From an uncultured bacterium (lineage in GTDB: Bacteria; Bacteroidota; Ignavibacteria; UBA10030; BY39): a stretch of 64,000 bases of DNA. This document shows positions 1-9,883 of the stretch, in pieces (positions within the stretch are counted from its first letter, which is position 1; each line of letters starts with the position of its first letter). The notes beneath the pieces were generated by a model. It made no database searches. It worked only from the letters and a program-made list of their open reading frames with translations, and was not told the DNA's origin. Position numbers and translations under genes: made by a program. The stretch covers positions 62,001-126,000 of the forward strand of contig CALCJK010000001.1 of the NCBI GenBank assembly GCA_937967455.1, written 5' to 3'.

Positions 1-2
1 TT

Positions 3-98
3 GACGATAATATAACAATTCCAATAAGTATTGGATTAACTATCTGGATTTTATATACAATCTTTTTACCAGACTATAATTTATATATTTATGGCTAA
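3..98 (+). CDS. C-terminal end of a membrane protein, possibly a dolichol/phytol kinase-like (CTP-dependent) family protein (partial, truncated by window edge)
   Basis: Open frame from base 3 to TAA at 96-98: DDNITIPISIGLTIWILYTIFLPDYNLYIYG*. The 'DDNxTIP' tail resembles the C-terminus of SEC59/VTE5-like kinases. Overlaps the next start at 91. Confidence 0.35.
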   Translation, partial: DDNITIPISIGLTIWILYTIFLPDYNLYIYG

Positions 99-576
99 AG
101 CACCTAAGGCTTATTTATCCGGCGGGATGGAATATGCGCATAACGAGGGCGCACAATGGCGTAAGGATATCGAAGCTTGGTTAAAAAAAAATCTTGGTCA
201 TTTAACATTTAATCCTAATGATGAAAGTGATAGGTTTTTTAAAAAGTACTATCCAGATATAAATTTCAGAAATATTAAGGAACAGAATATAAACCTATAT
301 AAAGAAATAGTTGAAAAACTCGTACATATTGATATCAATGAGATAGCTAAGAATACTGATTATGTTATTTGCTATTGGGATGAGGGAGCAGCAAAAGGAG
401 CTGGTACCAAAGGAGAAATTACTATAGCAAAGTATTTTAATAAACCAGTTTATCTTGTAACATCATTCCCTCCTTCCTCCATTCCTGGTTGGGTGATAGG
501 CTGTACAAATCAAATATTTAAAAGTTTTAATGAACTTAAAATTTTTCTTCTTGATAAATATCAGAATAAATTCTAG
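91..576 (+). CDS. nucleoside 2-deoxyribosyltransferase-like domain protein
   Basis: 161 aa; N-terminal 'AYLSGGMEYA' and later 'YVICYWDEGAAKGAGTKGEITIA' typical of the nucleoside deoxyribosyltransferase-like fold. Confidence 0.55.
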   Translation: MAKAPKAYLSGGMEYAHNEGAQWRKDIEAWLKKNLGHLTFNPNDESDRFFKKYYPDINFRNIKEQNINLYKEIVEKLVHIDINEIAKNTDYVICYWDEGAAKGAGTKGEITIAKYFNKPVYLVTSFPPSSIPGWVIGCTNQIFKSFNELKIFLLDKYQNKF

Positions 577-1768
577 TTTGCTTTTGCTCTTTTGAGAGAA
601 TTATAACAACAATCACAATCATCAAAGGAATTAAAGGAACTGAATATCGCCCCCAACCAATAATTAATGCATGCACTAAAGAATAATAACCAATGATGGA
701 AAGCAACATCCAGCCAAATTCGAATCTTTGAATTAATTTTCTTACTCCTATAATTATTATCAACAGCAACGGTAACTGCATTATTATAAAAAACACTGAT
801 TTCATCGCTGATTCACTAATGTACCAAAACGTAACAAAATTTATAAAACTACGCCATATAAAAAATTCAGGATTTTCAATCAAGGTCTCTAAATAATTTT
901 TGAGTAATATCCTATTTTCGTCAGCACTATATGTCTCAATTTTTGAGACAGATAAAATGGATTGAATTTTTTTATAACCTTTTTCCCATGATTCTAAATT
1001 TGAAAATGGTTTTTTTGTCCAATTTTCTGCAAGGGCATTTCCTAATATTAAGTTCTGACCTAAATTAGAATGAACAATTTCCAAAGAACCTGTCACTTTA
1101 TAATTTCTAATTATCCATGGTGATAACACTATAAACGCCACCATTATTATTGTTAATGCAGATTTAAATCCCTTGTTCCCTTTTTTTAAATAAAAATTAA
1201 ACAATAATAAAAAAGGAAAAAATAATAAAACGGCTTTTGTTAATAATGTGATACCAGTTAATAATCCTGAATAAATCGAATGGCTTAACTTTAAAGAATT
1301 ATATGTCTTAATATAAAGAATAAATGTAGCCGAAAATACAAATGTGTAAAAAGATTCTATCCATAATCGAGAAGTATACCAAATCAGAATTGGATGTAGA
1401 GCTAATATTATTTGCGCAATCAAAGCATTCTTGTAACTGGTTAAGCTCCAAACAAAATAGAATATCATTAAAGTAGTTAAAGAATGAAATAAAGCTTGAA
1501 TAATCTGAACAACATCATAATTAACGCCATTAGAAAAATAAAATATCGTTGCAAGCAAATAAGGATAAACTGGGTGTTTATCTGTGGCTTCACTTATTGA
1601 ATTAAAATATTTAAAGCCTGAGCCAGAATATATGTTACAAGCTATTTCCCCATACCGGTCTGGATCCAAACTTAAGTTTAAAGGAACCTGAATTTTGGGA
1701 AAAACATAAAATGAAAAGAATAATGCGATAACAAAACCTAAAAGTGCAACTATAAAATGAATTTTCAT
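536..1768 (-). CDS. ArnT/PMT-like (GT39-type) membrane glycosyltransferase
   Basis: 410 aa polytopic protein; 'LDPDRYGEIACNIYSGSGF...HPVYPYLLA' and 'LTKAVLLFFP' are typical of the dolichyl-phosphate-mannose glycosyltransferase superfamily. Confidence 0.65.
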   Translation of the reverse strand: MKIHFIVALLGFVIALFFSFYVFPKIQVPLNLSLDPDRYGEIACNIYSGSGFKYFNSISEATDKHPVYPYLLATIFYFSNGVNYDVVQIIQALFHSLTTLMIFYFVWSLTSYKNALIAQIILALHPILIWYTSRLWIESFYTFVFSATFILYIKTYNSLKLSHSIYSGLLTGITLLTKAVLLFFPFLLLFNFYLKKGNKGFKSALTIIMVAFIVLSPWIIRNYKVTGSLEIVHSNLGQNLILGNALAENWTKKPFSNLESWEKGYKKIQSILSVSKIETYSADENRILLKNYLETLIENPEFFIWRSFINFVTFWYISESAMKSVFFIIMQLPLLLIIIIGVRKLIQRFEFGWMLLSIIGYYSLVHALIIGWGRYSVPLIPLMIVIVVIILSKEQKQTRIYSDIYQEEKF

Positions 1769-1784
1769 TATTAAAATTTAAAAA

Positions 1785-3767
1785 CTAATCTATTAAAGCA
1801 TCTGCAACAATTTCGGCAATATCTTTAACTAAAACGCTCTCATTTTTCTGCCGATCTTTAACACCGTCAGAAAGCATCGTCAGGCAAAACGGGCAGGCTG
1901 TTCCTATCATATTAATATCTAATGATAGGGCTTCATCTGTTCTTTCATGATTAATTCTTTTCCCCGTTGATTCCTCCATAAACATACGAGCCCCACCTGC
2001 TCCACAACAAAATCCTTTATCTTTGTTTCGTTTCATCTCAACTATTTTATTAATTGAAACAGAGTTCAATATCCTTCGTGGGTAATCATAAATTCCATTA
2101 TATCTGCCTAAATAGCATGAATCATGAAATACAGTTTTTTTATCTAAAGATCTAGATATTTTTATTTTACCTGTTGATAAAAGTGTTGCTATAAATTCGC
2201 TATGATGGATAACTTCATAATTACCACCAAATGCTGGATATTCATTTTTTAAAGTATTAAAACAGTGGGGGCAGATTGTTAATATTTTCCTTATGTTATA
2301 TCTATTTAGCGTTGTAATATTTTCATTGATAAGCATCTGTGCTAAATATTCATTACCACTTCTACGAGCAAAATCACCCGTACATTTCTCCTCATTTCCA
2401 AGTATCGCAAATTTCTGATTCGACTTTTTCAATATTTTGACCATTGCTCTACTTATTTTTTTTGCCCTATCATCAAATGCTCCAGCACAACCCACCCAAA
2501 ATAATAAATCAAAATCCTTTGTGGTAGACGCAATTGGTACATCTAAATCATTTGCCCAGTCGACTCTTGAAGAAGAACTAAAAGACCATGGGTTATAATT
2601 TCTTTCAAGATTCTGAAAAGCAAGCTGAAGCTCCTTCGGAAATCTTGACTCATTTAAAACTAAATATCTTCTCATATCTACTATATGGTCAACATGTTCA
2701 ATCATTACTGGACATTCAGTTACACAGGCTAAACATGTTGTGCATGCCCATAATTCTTCTTCAGTAATATAACTATCAACTAGTTGCTTGTTAATTACAT
2801 CATCACTATTACTTGTTTTCTTACTTAAAAGAATAGGTGCTTTTTCAACCAGTCTTTTTCTTATATTTATAATAATTTCTCTTGGAGAGAGTAACTTGCC
2901 AGTAATATTTGCAGGACAGGCAGCAGTACACCTTCCACATTCCGTGCAAGTATATCCATCAAATAATTGTTTCCAGGTCAGATCTTCAATATCGGATACT
3001 CCATATTTTGTCAAATTTTCATCGTTCAAATTTAAAGTTCGTATTTCTCCATACGAATTTAACCTCGCAAAAAAGACATTTGGAATAGATGTAATTATAT
3101 GGAAATGCTTTGAGAAAGGTAGTAGATTTAAAAATATTAGAACTAATCCGATATGAATCCACCAAAATGAATAATATAAGATATTATTGTATTCAGAATT
3201 TACAAACAGATACTTCAATGAACTTGCAATGAGCCTAAAATCAGAGTATTTATCTGGATGAATTATCATTTTCACACTATTCTGTAAATACATAGATATC
3301 ATAATAAATAATATCATGAAAAGAATCAGATAAGCTTCACCAGATGAATGACCTTCAAGTCTTTTAGGTTTAGTTATAGCTCTCCTCAAAATTGCATATA
3401 ATACCGATAAAATTACGAGGAGAGCAATAAATTCCTGTGCAATAACAACTGGTATGTAAATATTTCCCAAAAAACCCATTGAAAAATTTGAACTGAAACC
3501 TTCGCTTATTGATTCAAAAATTGCTGATAGCAAGATTACAAATCCCCAGAATATAAAAAAATGCATTAATCCTGCTAAAGGTTCTCTTAATAATTTTGTC
3601 TGCCCAAAAGCTATTGTCAGGACTCTCTTCAATCTTAAAATAATCTTATCTGTTCGATTATCTTTTTTCCCGACTTTCAAAAAACCAAAAAATCTCGTGA
3701 TATTAATTGCAAAAATTGCAATAGCGACTGAAAATACAAAAACAAAAATAATATTATTTACATTCAT
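1785..3767 (-). CDS. (Fe-S)-binding heterodisulfide reductase-like protein with N-terminal membrane cytochrome-b-like domain
   Basis: Two ferredoxin motifs (CTECGRCTAACP, CTTCLACVTECP), CCG-type domains (FHDSCYLGRYN..., GFCCGAGGARMFMEE), and N-terminal transmembrane segments. Confidence 0.85.
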   Translation of the reverse strand: MNVNNIIFVFVFSVAIAIFAINITRFFGFLKVGKKDNRTDKIILRLKRVLTIAFGQTKLLREPLAGLMHFFIFWGFVILLSAIFESISEGFSSNFSMGFLGNIYIPVVIAQEFIALLVILSVLYAILRRAITKPKRLEGHSSGEAYLILFMILFIMISMYLQNSVKMIIHPDKYSDFRLIASSLKYLFVNSEYNNILYYSFWWIHIGLVLIFLNLLPFSKHFHIITSIPNVFFARLNSYGEIRTLNLNDENLTKYGVSDIEDLTWKQLFDGYTCTECGRCTAACPANITGKLLSPREIIINIRKRLVEKAPILLSKKTSNSDDVINKQLVDSYITEEELWACTTCLACVTECPVMIEHVDHIVDMRRYLVLNESRFPKELQLAFQNLERNYNPWSFSSSSRVDWANDLDVPIASTTKDFDLLFWVGCAGAFDDRAKKISRAMVKILKKSNQKFAILGNEEKCTGDFARRSGNEYLAQMLINENITTLNRYNIRKILTICPHCFNTLKNEYPAFGGNYEVIHHSEFIATLLSTGKIKISRSLDKKTVFHDSCYLGRYNGIYDYPRRILNSVSINKIVEMKRNKDKGFCCGAGGARMFMEESTGKRINHERTDEALSLDINMIGTACPFCLTMLSDGVKDRQKNESVLVKDIAEIVADALID

Positions 3768-3776
3768 ATTATTAAA

Positions 3777-4688
3777 TTAAATTTGTGGAATTATCATTTC
3801 AGTTTTAAAAATTGTAGTTGCATAACCTCCAATCTTTACAACTTTTGGTTTACCATTTTCAACTTCTAACTTTACCTGCACTCTGCCTTTTCTGCCGATA
3901 CTATCCCCCTGCTCAGCAATATATTCAAATTTATCATCTTTAACTTCAAGCATACCATTCTCAAACAAATATGCAGCTAAAGGGCTGTGAACCGATCCCG
4001 TAACAGGATCTTCGGATATACCTTCATTTGGGGCAAAGAATCTTACATGAATAAACGATTCTTTTTCAATTGTTTCAAATGTAAAAACACATAATCCATG
4101 TAAGTTCCGTTGATTCATAAAATTTGTGAGAGCAAATAAATTTGGTTTTAACGCATATAATATGTGTAACCTTCTAATTGGTACAAAAACAAAATCATTA
4201 CGCATAATTGGTGGTTTAACATCAACATCGCTTATATTAATATTTAAGATTCTTACCAAATCCAGTTTATATTGTGAGAACCTTTCATATTTATTTGATG
4301 GTGGTATTCCTATACTAATTTTTATTTCACCATCTTCTTTAAAAACCTCAGAAGATATAATTCCGGATTTAGTTTCGATATTAAAATTATACTTACCATT
4401 ATTTTTCATACCAAACAATCCATCTTCTGCCAAGGAGTGAAGAGCAGCAATAGTTGCATGGCCACAAAGTGGCACTTCACAAACAGGGGTAAACCATCTT
4501 ATTCTCATATCTGCTGAACTTACACGTGGTGGCAAAATAAAGGCAGTTTCCGAAAGATTCATCTCTTTCGCAATTATTTGCATTTGATTGTCATTTAAAT
4601 AACTAGCTTCGTTTACCACACCAGCTGGATTACCTTGAAATGGTACTTTTGTGAATGCATCTATTTGTTTTATTACTATCGTTTTCAT
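3777..4688 (-). CDS. PhzF family phenazine biosynthesis-like isomerase
   Basis: 'IDAFTKVPFQGNPAGVV', 'MNLSETAFI', 'RWFTPVCEVPLCGHATIA', 'EDPVTGSVHSPLAAYL'. Confidence 0.92.
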   Translation of the reverse strand: MKTIVIKQIDAFTKVPFQGNPAGVVNEASYLNDNQMQIIAKEMNLSETAFILPPRVSSADMRIRWFTPVCEVPLCGHATIAALHSLAEDGLFGMKNNGKYNFNIETKSGIISSEVFKEDGEIKISIGIPPSNKYERFSQYKLDLVRILNINISDVDVKPPIMRNDFVFVPIRRLHILYALKPNLFALTNFMNQRNLHGLCVFTFETIEKESFIHVRFFAPNEGISEDPVTGSVHSPLAAYLFENGMLEVKDDKFEYIAEQGDSIGRKGRVQVKLEVENGKPKVVKIGGYATTIFKTEMIIPQI

Positions 4689-4695
4689 ATAAACA

Positions 4696-5115
4696 TTATT
4701 CGCCTATAATCTTACAAATTATTTTCCTTTCCCTTGGTCTATTATCAAAATCTATAATTATAGGTTGCTGCCATGTGCCGAATTCTGCAGCACCATTCTC
4801 AATTGGCACACTTAACGAAGTACCCATTAGTGAAGATCTTAAATGTGCATATCCGTTTCCATCCTGCCAGGTATTATCATGATGATATATCTTATCTTTT
4901 GGTATTATTTTTTCCAATAATTCTGGCAAATCTTTTCTCAAACCTGGCTCATACTCAATTGTAGTAACCCCAACTGTTGAACCAACAGCAAATATTGTCA
5001 GTATGCCATCTTTGATTTTTGAATTATGAATAACTTTTTTAATTAAATTCGTAAGATCAATAATATCATTATTACCTTTTGTGGATATTAAAATATTTTC
5101 AGTATATATTTTCAT
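4696..5115 (-). CDS. YjbQ/UPF0047 family protein (secondary thiamine-phosphate synthase type)
   Basis: 139 aa; 'VGSTVGVTTIEYEPGL', 'HHDNTWQDGNGYAHLRSSLMGTSLSVPI', 'GTWQQPIIIDFDNRPRERKI'. Confidence 0.9.
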   Translation of the reverse strand: MKIYTENILISTKGNNDIIDLTNLIKKVIHNSKIKDGILTIFAVGSTVGVTTIEYEPGLRKDLPELLEKIIPKDKIYHHDNTWQDGNGYAHLRSSLMGTSLSVPIENGAAEFGTWQQPIIIDFDNRPRERKIICKIIGE

Positions 5116-5120
5116 AGATT

Positions 5121-5954
5121 TTAATGAAGATATATTCCATTTAATTCAGATTTATTTTTAATATAAATCAAATAACCATTATCAATAAAAAACCTTGGTG
5201 ATATAATTTGATACGCATTTTCTATTAATTGATCTTTAAATATTTTCCTTCCTTGATTATCTATAATACTAATATAATCATTATATAATATTTGATTTCC
5301 GCTATATTTCTCCAAACTATATCCAATAATATTATATCTTTCATTTTGTATCAAATCAACTTCTTTTACAATATTTTTTTTAATACTAAATAAATATTTA
5401 TTCACAGATTGAATTTGAATTTTTTCAAGTGAAATATATATGGGCAAAATAAAATTCTCGTAATAACATTTATTTTGAACTAATTCAGATTTAATTTCAT
5501 CAGCAGAAAGAGTTCTTATTATTTCACCTGAATTTAAATTAATCTTAAAATAATTTTTTTCTTCCTGATAATTTGAAGCTGCATAAATAAACTCATCCAT
5601 AGCAATTATAAAGCGAACATCAGATAATTGCCAAATGATAGAATGATTTATTAAATCAACTGCGATAATATTTTTATGAATCGGAAAATCTGGCCTTTCA
5701 TATTCATGAAAAATAATCACACCATTATATACTCCTTCAACACCCACCCACCAATCACTATCTAAATAAAAATTTTTCCATAAAAACTTACCAGTATTTA
5801 AATCCACTGAGTGAAATTTTGCTATTTTATTTTCAATGTCTCTTGTTTCGGTTAAAATGACTTTTTGTGAAGAAGGAAAAATTCTCCATATAGGATCTTT
5901 GAAATTCAACTTCCAATGAACTTTAAAAATATTTTTTGATATAAAATTAACCAT
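5121..5954 (-). CDS. hypothetical protein, beta-propeller/PQQ-like (possibly DUF4905)
   Basis: 277 aa; repeated 'VDLNTGKFLWKNF', 'VDLINHSIIWQL', 'INLNSGEIIRTL' blade-like segments; no signal peptide apparent. Confidence 0.5.
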   Translation of the reverse strand: MVNFISKNIFKVHWKLNFKDPIWRIFPSSQKVILTETRDIENKIAKFHSVDLNTGKFLWKNFYLDSDWWVGVEGVYNGVIIFHEYERPDFPIHKNIIAVDLINHSIIWQLSDVRFIIAMDEFIYAASNYQEEKNYFKINLNSGEIIRTLSADEIKSELVQNKCYYENFILPIYISLEKIQIQSVNKYLFSIKKNIVKEVDLIQNERYNIIGYSLEKYSGNQILYNDYISIIDNQGRKIFKDQLIENAYQIISPRFFIDNGYLIYIKNKSELNGIYLH

Positions 5955-6004
5955 CCATATTTCGTTAATAATTTAATATAAGATAATAATAATGATATAC
6001 AATT

Positions 6005-6604
6005 TCAAATTTTATCAAAATATTCCAAAATGAAAGGCTTAATATTCTTTAAAGCAATAGCTCTATGGCTTATCTTATTCTTAACTTCTTGAGGCATTTC
6101 AGCATATGTCTGCTCATAACCATCTGGAATAAATAAAGGATCATAACCAAATCCACCACTACCCCGCATTTGTCGTAAAATTCGTCCCTTGCAAATACCT
6201 TCAGCTAAAATTTCTTCATTTTTTGTTTTAAAAACAACTATGCATCTGAATTGAGCTTTGCGAAATTCATCCGGTACATTGTCTAACATCTTTAGAAGTT
6301 TCTCATTGTTTTTTGTGTAATTTGTTGGTTCACCTGCAAAGCGCGCCGACCTAATACCTGGTTGATTATTTAAAATCTCAACCTCTAAACCTGAATCATC
6401 ACTTAAGACGGGTAATTTTACAATTTTAAATACTTCTCTTGCCTTTTTTATTGCATTATCTTCAAAAGTTTCTCCATCTTCGACAATTTCAGGTATATTT
6501 GAATAATTATTTAAATCAAGTATTTCTAAGTTTAAGTCCCCAAGTATTTCTTTTATTTCTTTGACTTTATCTAAATTACGGGTTGCAAGAATAAGTTTTC
6601 TCAT
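6005..6604 (-). CDS. rdgB: XTP/dITP diphosphatase (RdgB/HAM1)
   Basis: 'ILATRNLDKVKEIKEIL', 'SDDSGLEVEILNNQPGIRSARFAG', 'GFGYDPLFIPDGYEQTYAEM', 'KNKISHRAIAL'. Confidence 0.95.
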   Translation of the reverse strand: MRKLILATRNLDKVKEIKEILGDLNLEILDLNNYSNIPEIVEDGETFEDNAIKKAREVFKIVKLPVLSDDSGLEVEILNNQPGIRSARFAGEPTNYTKNNEKLLKMLDNVPDEFRKAQFRCIVVFKTKNEEILAEGICKGRILRQMRGSGGFGYDPLFIPDGYEQTYAEMPQEVKNKISHRAIALKNIKPFILEYFDKI

Positions 6605-6607
6605 CTT

Positions 6608-7960
6608 TTATACCAGAATCTTATCCAGAGCTTCAGAAATTCCAGCTACACCAAATAATTCTATATTTATTTTTCTACTTAAATTTTTAATATTAGCTTC
6701 AGGTAAAATAACACGCTTAAAACCTAACTTAGCTGCTTCCTGTATTCTTCTTTCGGGTTGATTTATTGTACGAATTTCTCCACCAAGTCCCACCTCACCA
6801 ATTACAACAGTTTTTGGCTCAACTGGAATTTCTCTCAAACTCGAAATTATTGATGTAGCAATTCCTAAATCTACAGCAGGTTCTTCTATTTTAAGTCCTC
6901 CAGCAATATTCACAAAAACGTCATAATTTGATATTTGTACACCTACTCTTTTTTCAAGTACTGCTAGCAATAATGTCAATCTACGATAATCAAATCCGGT
7001 AGTATTTCTCTGCGGCATTCCATACTTGCTCTGTGATACCAATGCCTGAACTTCTACAAGAATCGGTCGACTTCCTTCCATACTTGCAACGATGCTTGAT
7101 CCAGTTGTGCCTGGAATTCGTTCAGAAATAAACACTTCTGATGGATTATTTACTTCTCTCAGACCTTCTTCATGCATTTCAAATATTCCAACTTCATTTG
7201 TCGAACCAAATCGATTTTTTAAGCACCTCAAAATCCTATATGCATGATGTTGTTCACCTTCAAATTGGAGAACAGTATCAACCATGTGTTCAACAATTTT
7301 GGGCCCGGCAATAATTCCCTCCTTTGTGATGTGCCCAACAATAAATATTGGTATATTTTTATCTTTAGCAATTCGGGATAAGGCAGAAGTTGATTCTCTT
7401 ATCTGATTTATGCTACCTGGAAAATTTTCCAAACTTGATCTATACATTGTTTGTATAGAGTCAACTACTACAACATCTGGTAGCCTGTCAATGATTATTG
7501 GAATTAAAAGTTCTAAGTCTGTTTCTGAAACAATTAATATATTATTATTATGTTTAATTTTTAATCTCTCAGCTCTTAATTTAATTTGTTGTAGGGATTC
7601 TTCACCGGTAATATAAAGAGAAATTTTATCATTTAAATTATCTAACATTTGAAGCATAAGCGTTGATTTACCAATTCCAGGATCGCCACCAATCAAAATT
7701 ACAGACCCCTTTACAATTCCACCTCCAAGCACTCGATCTAGTTCTATTAATTTAGTATTTATTCTTGGTTCCTCTTGAGGAATTACTTCAGCAAGAAAAG
7801 AAGTATTAATAATTGATTTATTAGAAACTCTTTTAATCTTGGGTTCTGAGATCTCTTCCAAAAATGAATTCCATTTTTCACAATTTGGACATTTACCTAA
7901 CCATCTGGGTGATTCATAACCACAATTCTGACAAATATATTTGACATTAAGTTTTTTCAT
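6608..7960 (-). CDS. radA: DNA repair protein RadA/Sms
   Basis: Zinc finger CQNCGYESPRWLGKCPNC, Walker A GGDPGIGKST, KNRFGSTNEVGIFEM, C-terminal Lon-like domain. Confidence 0.97.
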   Translation of the reverse strand: MKKLNVKYICQNCGYESPRWLGKCPNCEKWNSFLEEISEPKIKRVSNKSIINTSFLAEVIPQEEPRINTKLIELDRVLGGGIVKGSVILIGGDPGIGKSTLMLQMLDNLNDKISLYITGEESLQQIKLRAERLKIKHNNNILIVSETDLELLIPIIIDRLPDVVVVDSIQTMYRSSLENFPGSINQIRESTSALSRIAKDKNIPIFIVGHITKEGIIAGPKIVEHMVDTVLQFEGEQHHAYRILRCLKNRFGSTNEVGIFEMHEEGLREVNNPSEVFISERIPGTTGSSIVASMEGSRPILVEVQALVSQSKYGMPQRNTTGFDYRRLTLLLAVLEKRVGVQISNYDVFVNIAGGLKIEEPAVDLGIATSIISSLREIPVEPKTVVIGEVGLGGEIRTINQPERRIQEAAKLGFKRVILPEANIKNLSRKINIELFGVAGISEALDKILV

Positions 7961-8835
7961 TTCTCATGCCTAATATCTTTTCCCCAGAGTAATTTAGCAC
8001 GAAGAAGATCAAAGTAAGACGATCTTTTTTGTTTTATAAGTTTTACTGTATAATTTGTTTTTTTAATTACAATTTCACATGGGGATTTTAGAAATAGTTC
8101 ATCCTGACCATCTGCAGTTAGATGAATGTTAACCTTCGTAAGTGATTTTACTTTTATAACACTATCGTCAGGTATAATCAAAGGTCTTGCCGTTAATGTA
8201 TGAGCTGCAATTGGATTTATCATAACAACCTCAGTTCCCGGTGCAACAACCGGACCACCAACTGCGAGTGAATAAGCGGTAGAACCCGTTGGAGTAGTAA
8301 CTATCAAACCATCAGCAGCATAAGTAACTAAATACTGACTGTTCACATATACTTCTAACTCAATCACTCTTTTATAAGCGCCCCTGTCGATAACAATGTC
8401 ATTGAGACCGTAAAATATTTTTTTTCTATTCGGCACCCTTGCTTCAAGTACCATTCTATCTTCAATTATATAATTATGCTGAATTATTTCACTAATACAT
8501 GTTTTCATTTCTTCTACGGTTACTTCCGCTAAAAATCCCAATTTACCTAAATTTATACCAAGAATTGGAACCTGCTTACGACCTATCATCCTAGCAACGT
8601 TAAGGATTGTTCCATCACCACCAAATGCAATTACAATATCTGATTTTTTAAAAAGATCTTCACTATTAAGGATTCTTTTTGTAGGAACATTATCTTTCAG
8701 TTTTTCCTTCAATAACTTGGCAGAACTACTTTCTATATAATAGTTGATTTTTAAATTATCAAAATAATTCAGTATATCTACTAACACCTCTAAGAAAGTT
8801 GGTTTTCTAATATTTCCAATTATTCCAAAATTCAT
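7957..8835 (-). CDS. nadK: NAD(+) kinase
   Basis: 'GGDGTILNVAR', 'GINLGKLGFLAEV', 'TPTGSTAYSLAVGGPVV'; overlaps radA start by 4 nt. Confidence 0.96.
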   Translation of the reverse strand: MNFGIIGNIRKPTFLEVLVDILNYFDNLKINYYIESSSAKLLKEKLKDNVPTKRILNSEDLFKKSDIVIAFGGDGTILNVARMIGRKQVPILGINLGKLGFLAEVTVEEMKTCISEIIQHNYIIEDRMVLEARVPNRKKIFYGLNDIVIDRGAYKRVIELEVYVNSQYLVTYAADGLIVTTPTGSTAYSLAVGGPVVAPGTEVVMINPIAAHTLTARPLIIPDDSVIKVKSLTKVNIHLTADGQDELFLKSPCEIVIKKTNYTVKLIKQKRSSYFDLLRAKLLWGKDIRHEK

Positions 8836-8837
8836 AT

Positions 8838-9116
8838 TTAATTTGATTTTTGTTCTTTTGATACTTCATCTATATAATTCAATCTTAAATCTTTCAGTAC
8901 ATCAATAAATAATTTCTCTTCATTTTCTGAAAGATTACCTTTCATCTTTTGATGTAACATATCCAGAATATCGATTGATGTTTGAGCCATTTCAAGATTC
9001 TTTTCAATTTTATCCGTCATTGGATTTTTTAATTTACCCATTTGTTGCAATGCTGCTGTTTGAAACATTAATATCAATTGCATTAAAAGAAATTCATTTT
9101 TTTCTGATTGATCCAT
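8838..9116 (-). CDS. DUF1844-type small protein
   Basis: 92 aa; 'LLMQLILMFQTAALQQMGK...DILDMLHQKMKGNLSENEEKLFIDVLKDLRLNYIDEV'. Confidence 0.75.
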   Translation of the reverse strand: MDQSEKNEFLLMQLILMFQTAALQQMGKLKNPMTDKIEKNLEMAQTSIDILDMLHQKMKGNLSENEEKLFIDVLKDLRLNYIDEVSKEQKSN

Positions 9117-9118
9117 TA

Positions 9119-9883
9119 TTATTTCTCCTTATAATTTATAGATTTTTCCCATAATTTTGCATATTTCACAAATACATAAAATGAAGATAGAACACAAAGA
9201 ATCAAACCATGAATGCCGTCCAAAAATCCTAATTTTATAAAATACATTTTAAAGAAAGTAAATACTGGATTTAATAGCAAATTTTTATAAGAAAATTTCT
9301 TTTGCAACATCATCAGATCTTCAACTGCTAAACTTGTATAACTGTTAAATTTATGAAAGTAATGATATAGGTTACGATCTGTGTAATGTAGTAAATCATT
9401 CTTAAGCTTACCTAATTTACCATGTATAATAAGCTGCTCATGTACATTTAAATTATTATATACACCATAGCCCTTCTTGAAAAGGCGAGTTACATAATTT
9501 GGATACCACCCACAATATTTTATCCACTTACCTAAAAAATATGAACGCCGTGGAATCATATATCCAACAAGCTCACTATCTTTTTTTGATATACTTTTTA
9601 TAATTTCTTCTTTTAATTCGGATGTTACTCTTTCATCCGCATCAATGAATAAAACCCATTCGTTATTGACAAGTTGTAATGCATAATTTCTTGTATTCGC
9701 ATAGCCTTGCCACTCTTTAATAAATATTTTGTTTGTATAATCTTTTGCTATTTGAATCGTTTGATCCTTACTATGTGCATCTACAATTATAATCTCATCT
9801 GCCCATTTTACACTTTCAAGGCAGTCTTTTATATTATCTTGTTCGTTTAGTGTAATAATAATGATTGAGAGTCTATTATTCAT
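9119..9883 (-). CDS. glycosyltransferase family 2 (LPS core heptosyl/KdtX-WaaE-like)
   Basis: 'LSIIIITLNEQDNIKDCLESVKWADEIIIVDAHSKDQT', 'LFIDADERVT'. Confidence 0.9.
   Translation of the reverse strand: MNNRLSIIIITLNEQDNIKDCLESVKWADEIIIVDAHSKDQTIQIAKDYTNKIFIKEWQGYANTRNYALQLVNNEWVLFIDADERVTSELKEEIIKSISKKDSELVGYMIPRRSYFLGKWIKYCGWYPNYVTRLFKKGYGVYNNLNVHEQLIIHGKLGKLKNDLLHYTDRNLYHYFHKFNSYTSLAVEDLMMLQKKFSYKNLLLNPVFTFFKMYFIKLGFLDGIHGLILCVLSSFYVFVKYAKLWEKSINYKEK

Noticed and set aside
2788-3156. 122-aa plus-strand ORF antisense to the Fe-S/Hdr-like gene
   Set aside because: Lies fully inside a strongly supported minus-strand gene with conserved cysteine motifs; the antisense translation shows no family signature.
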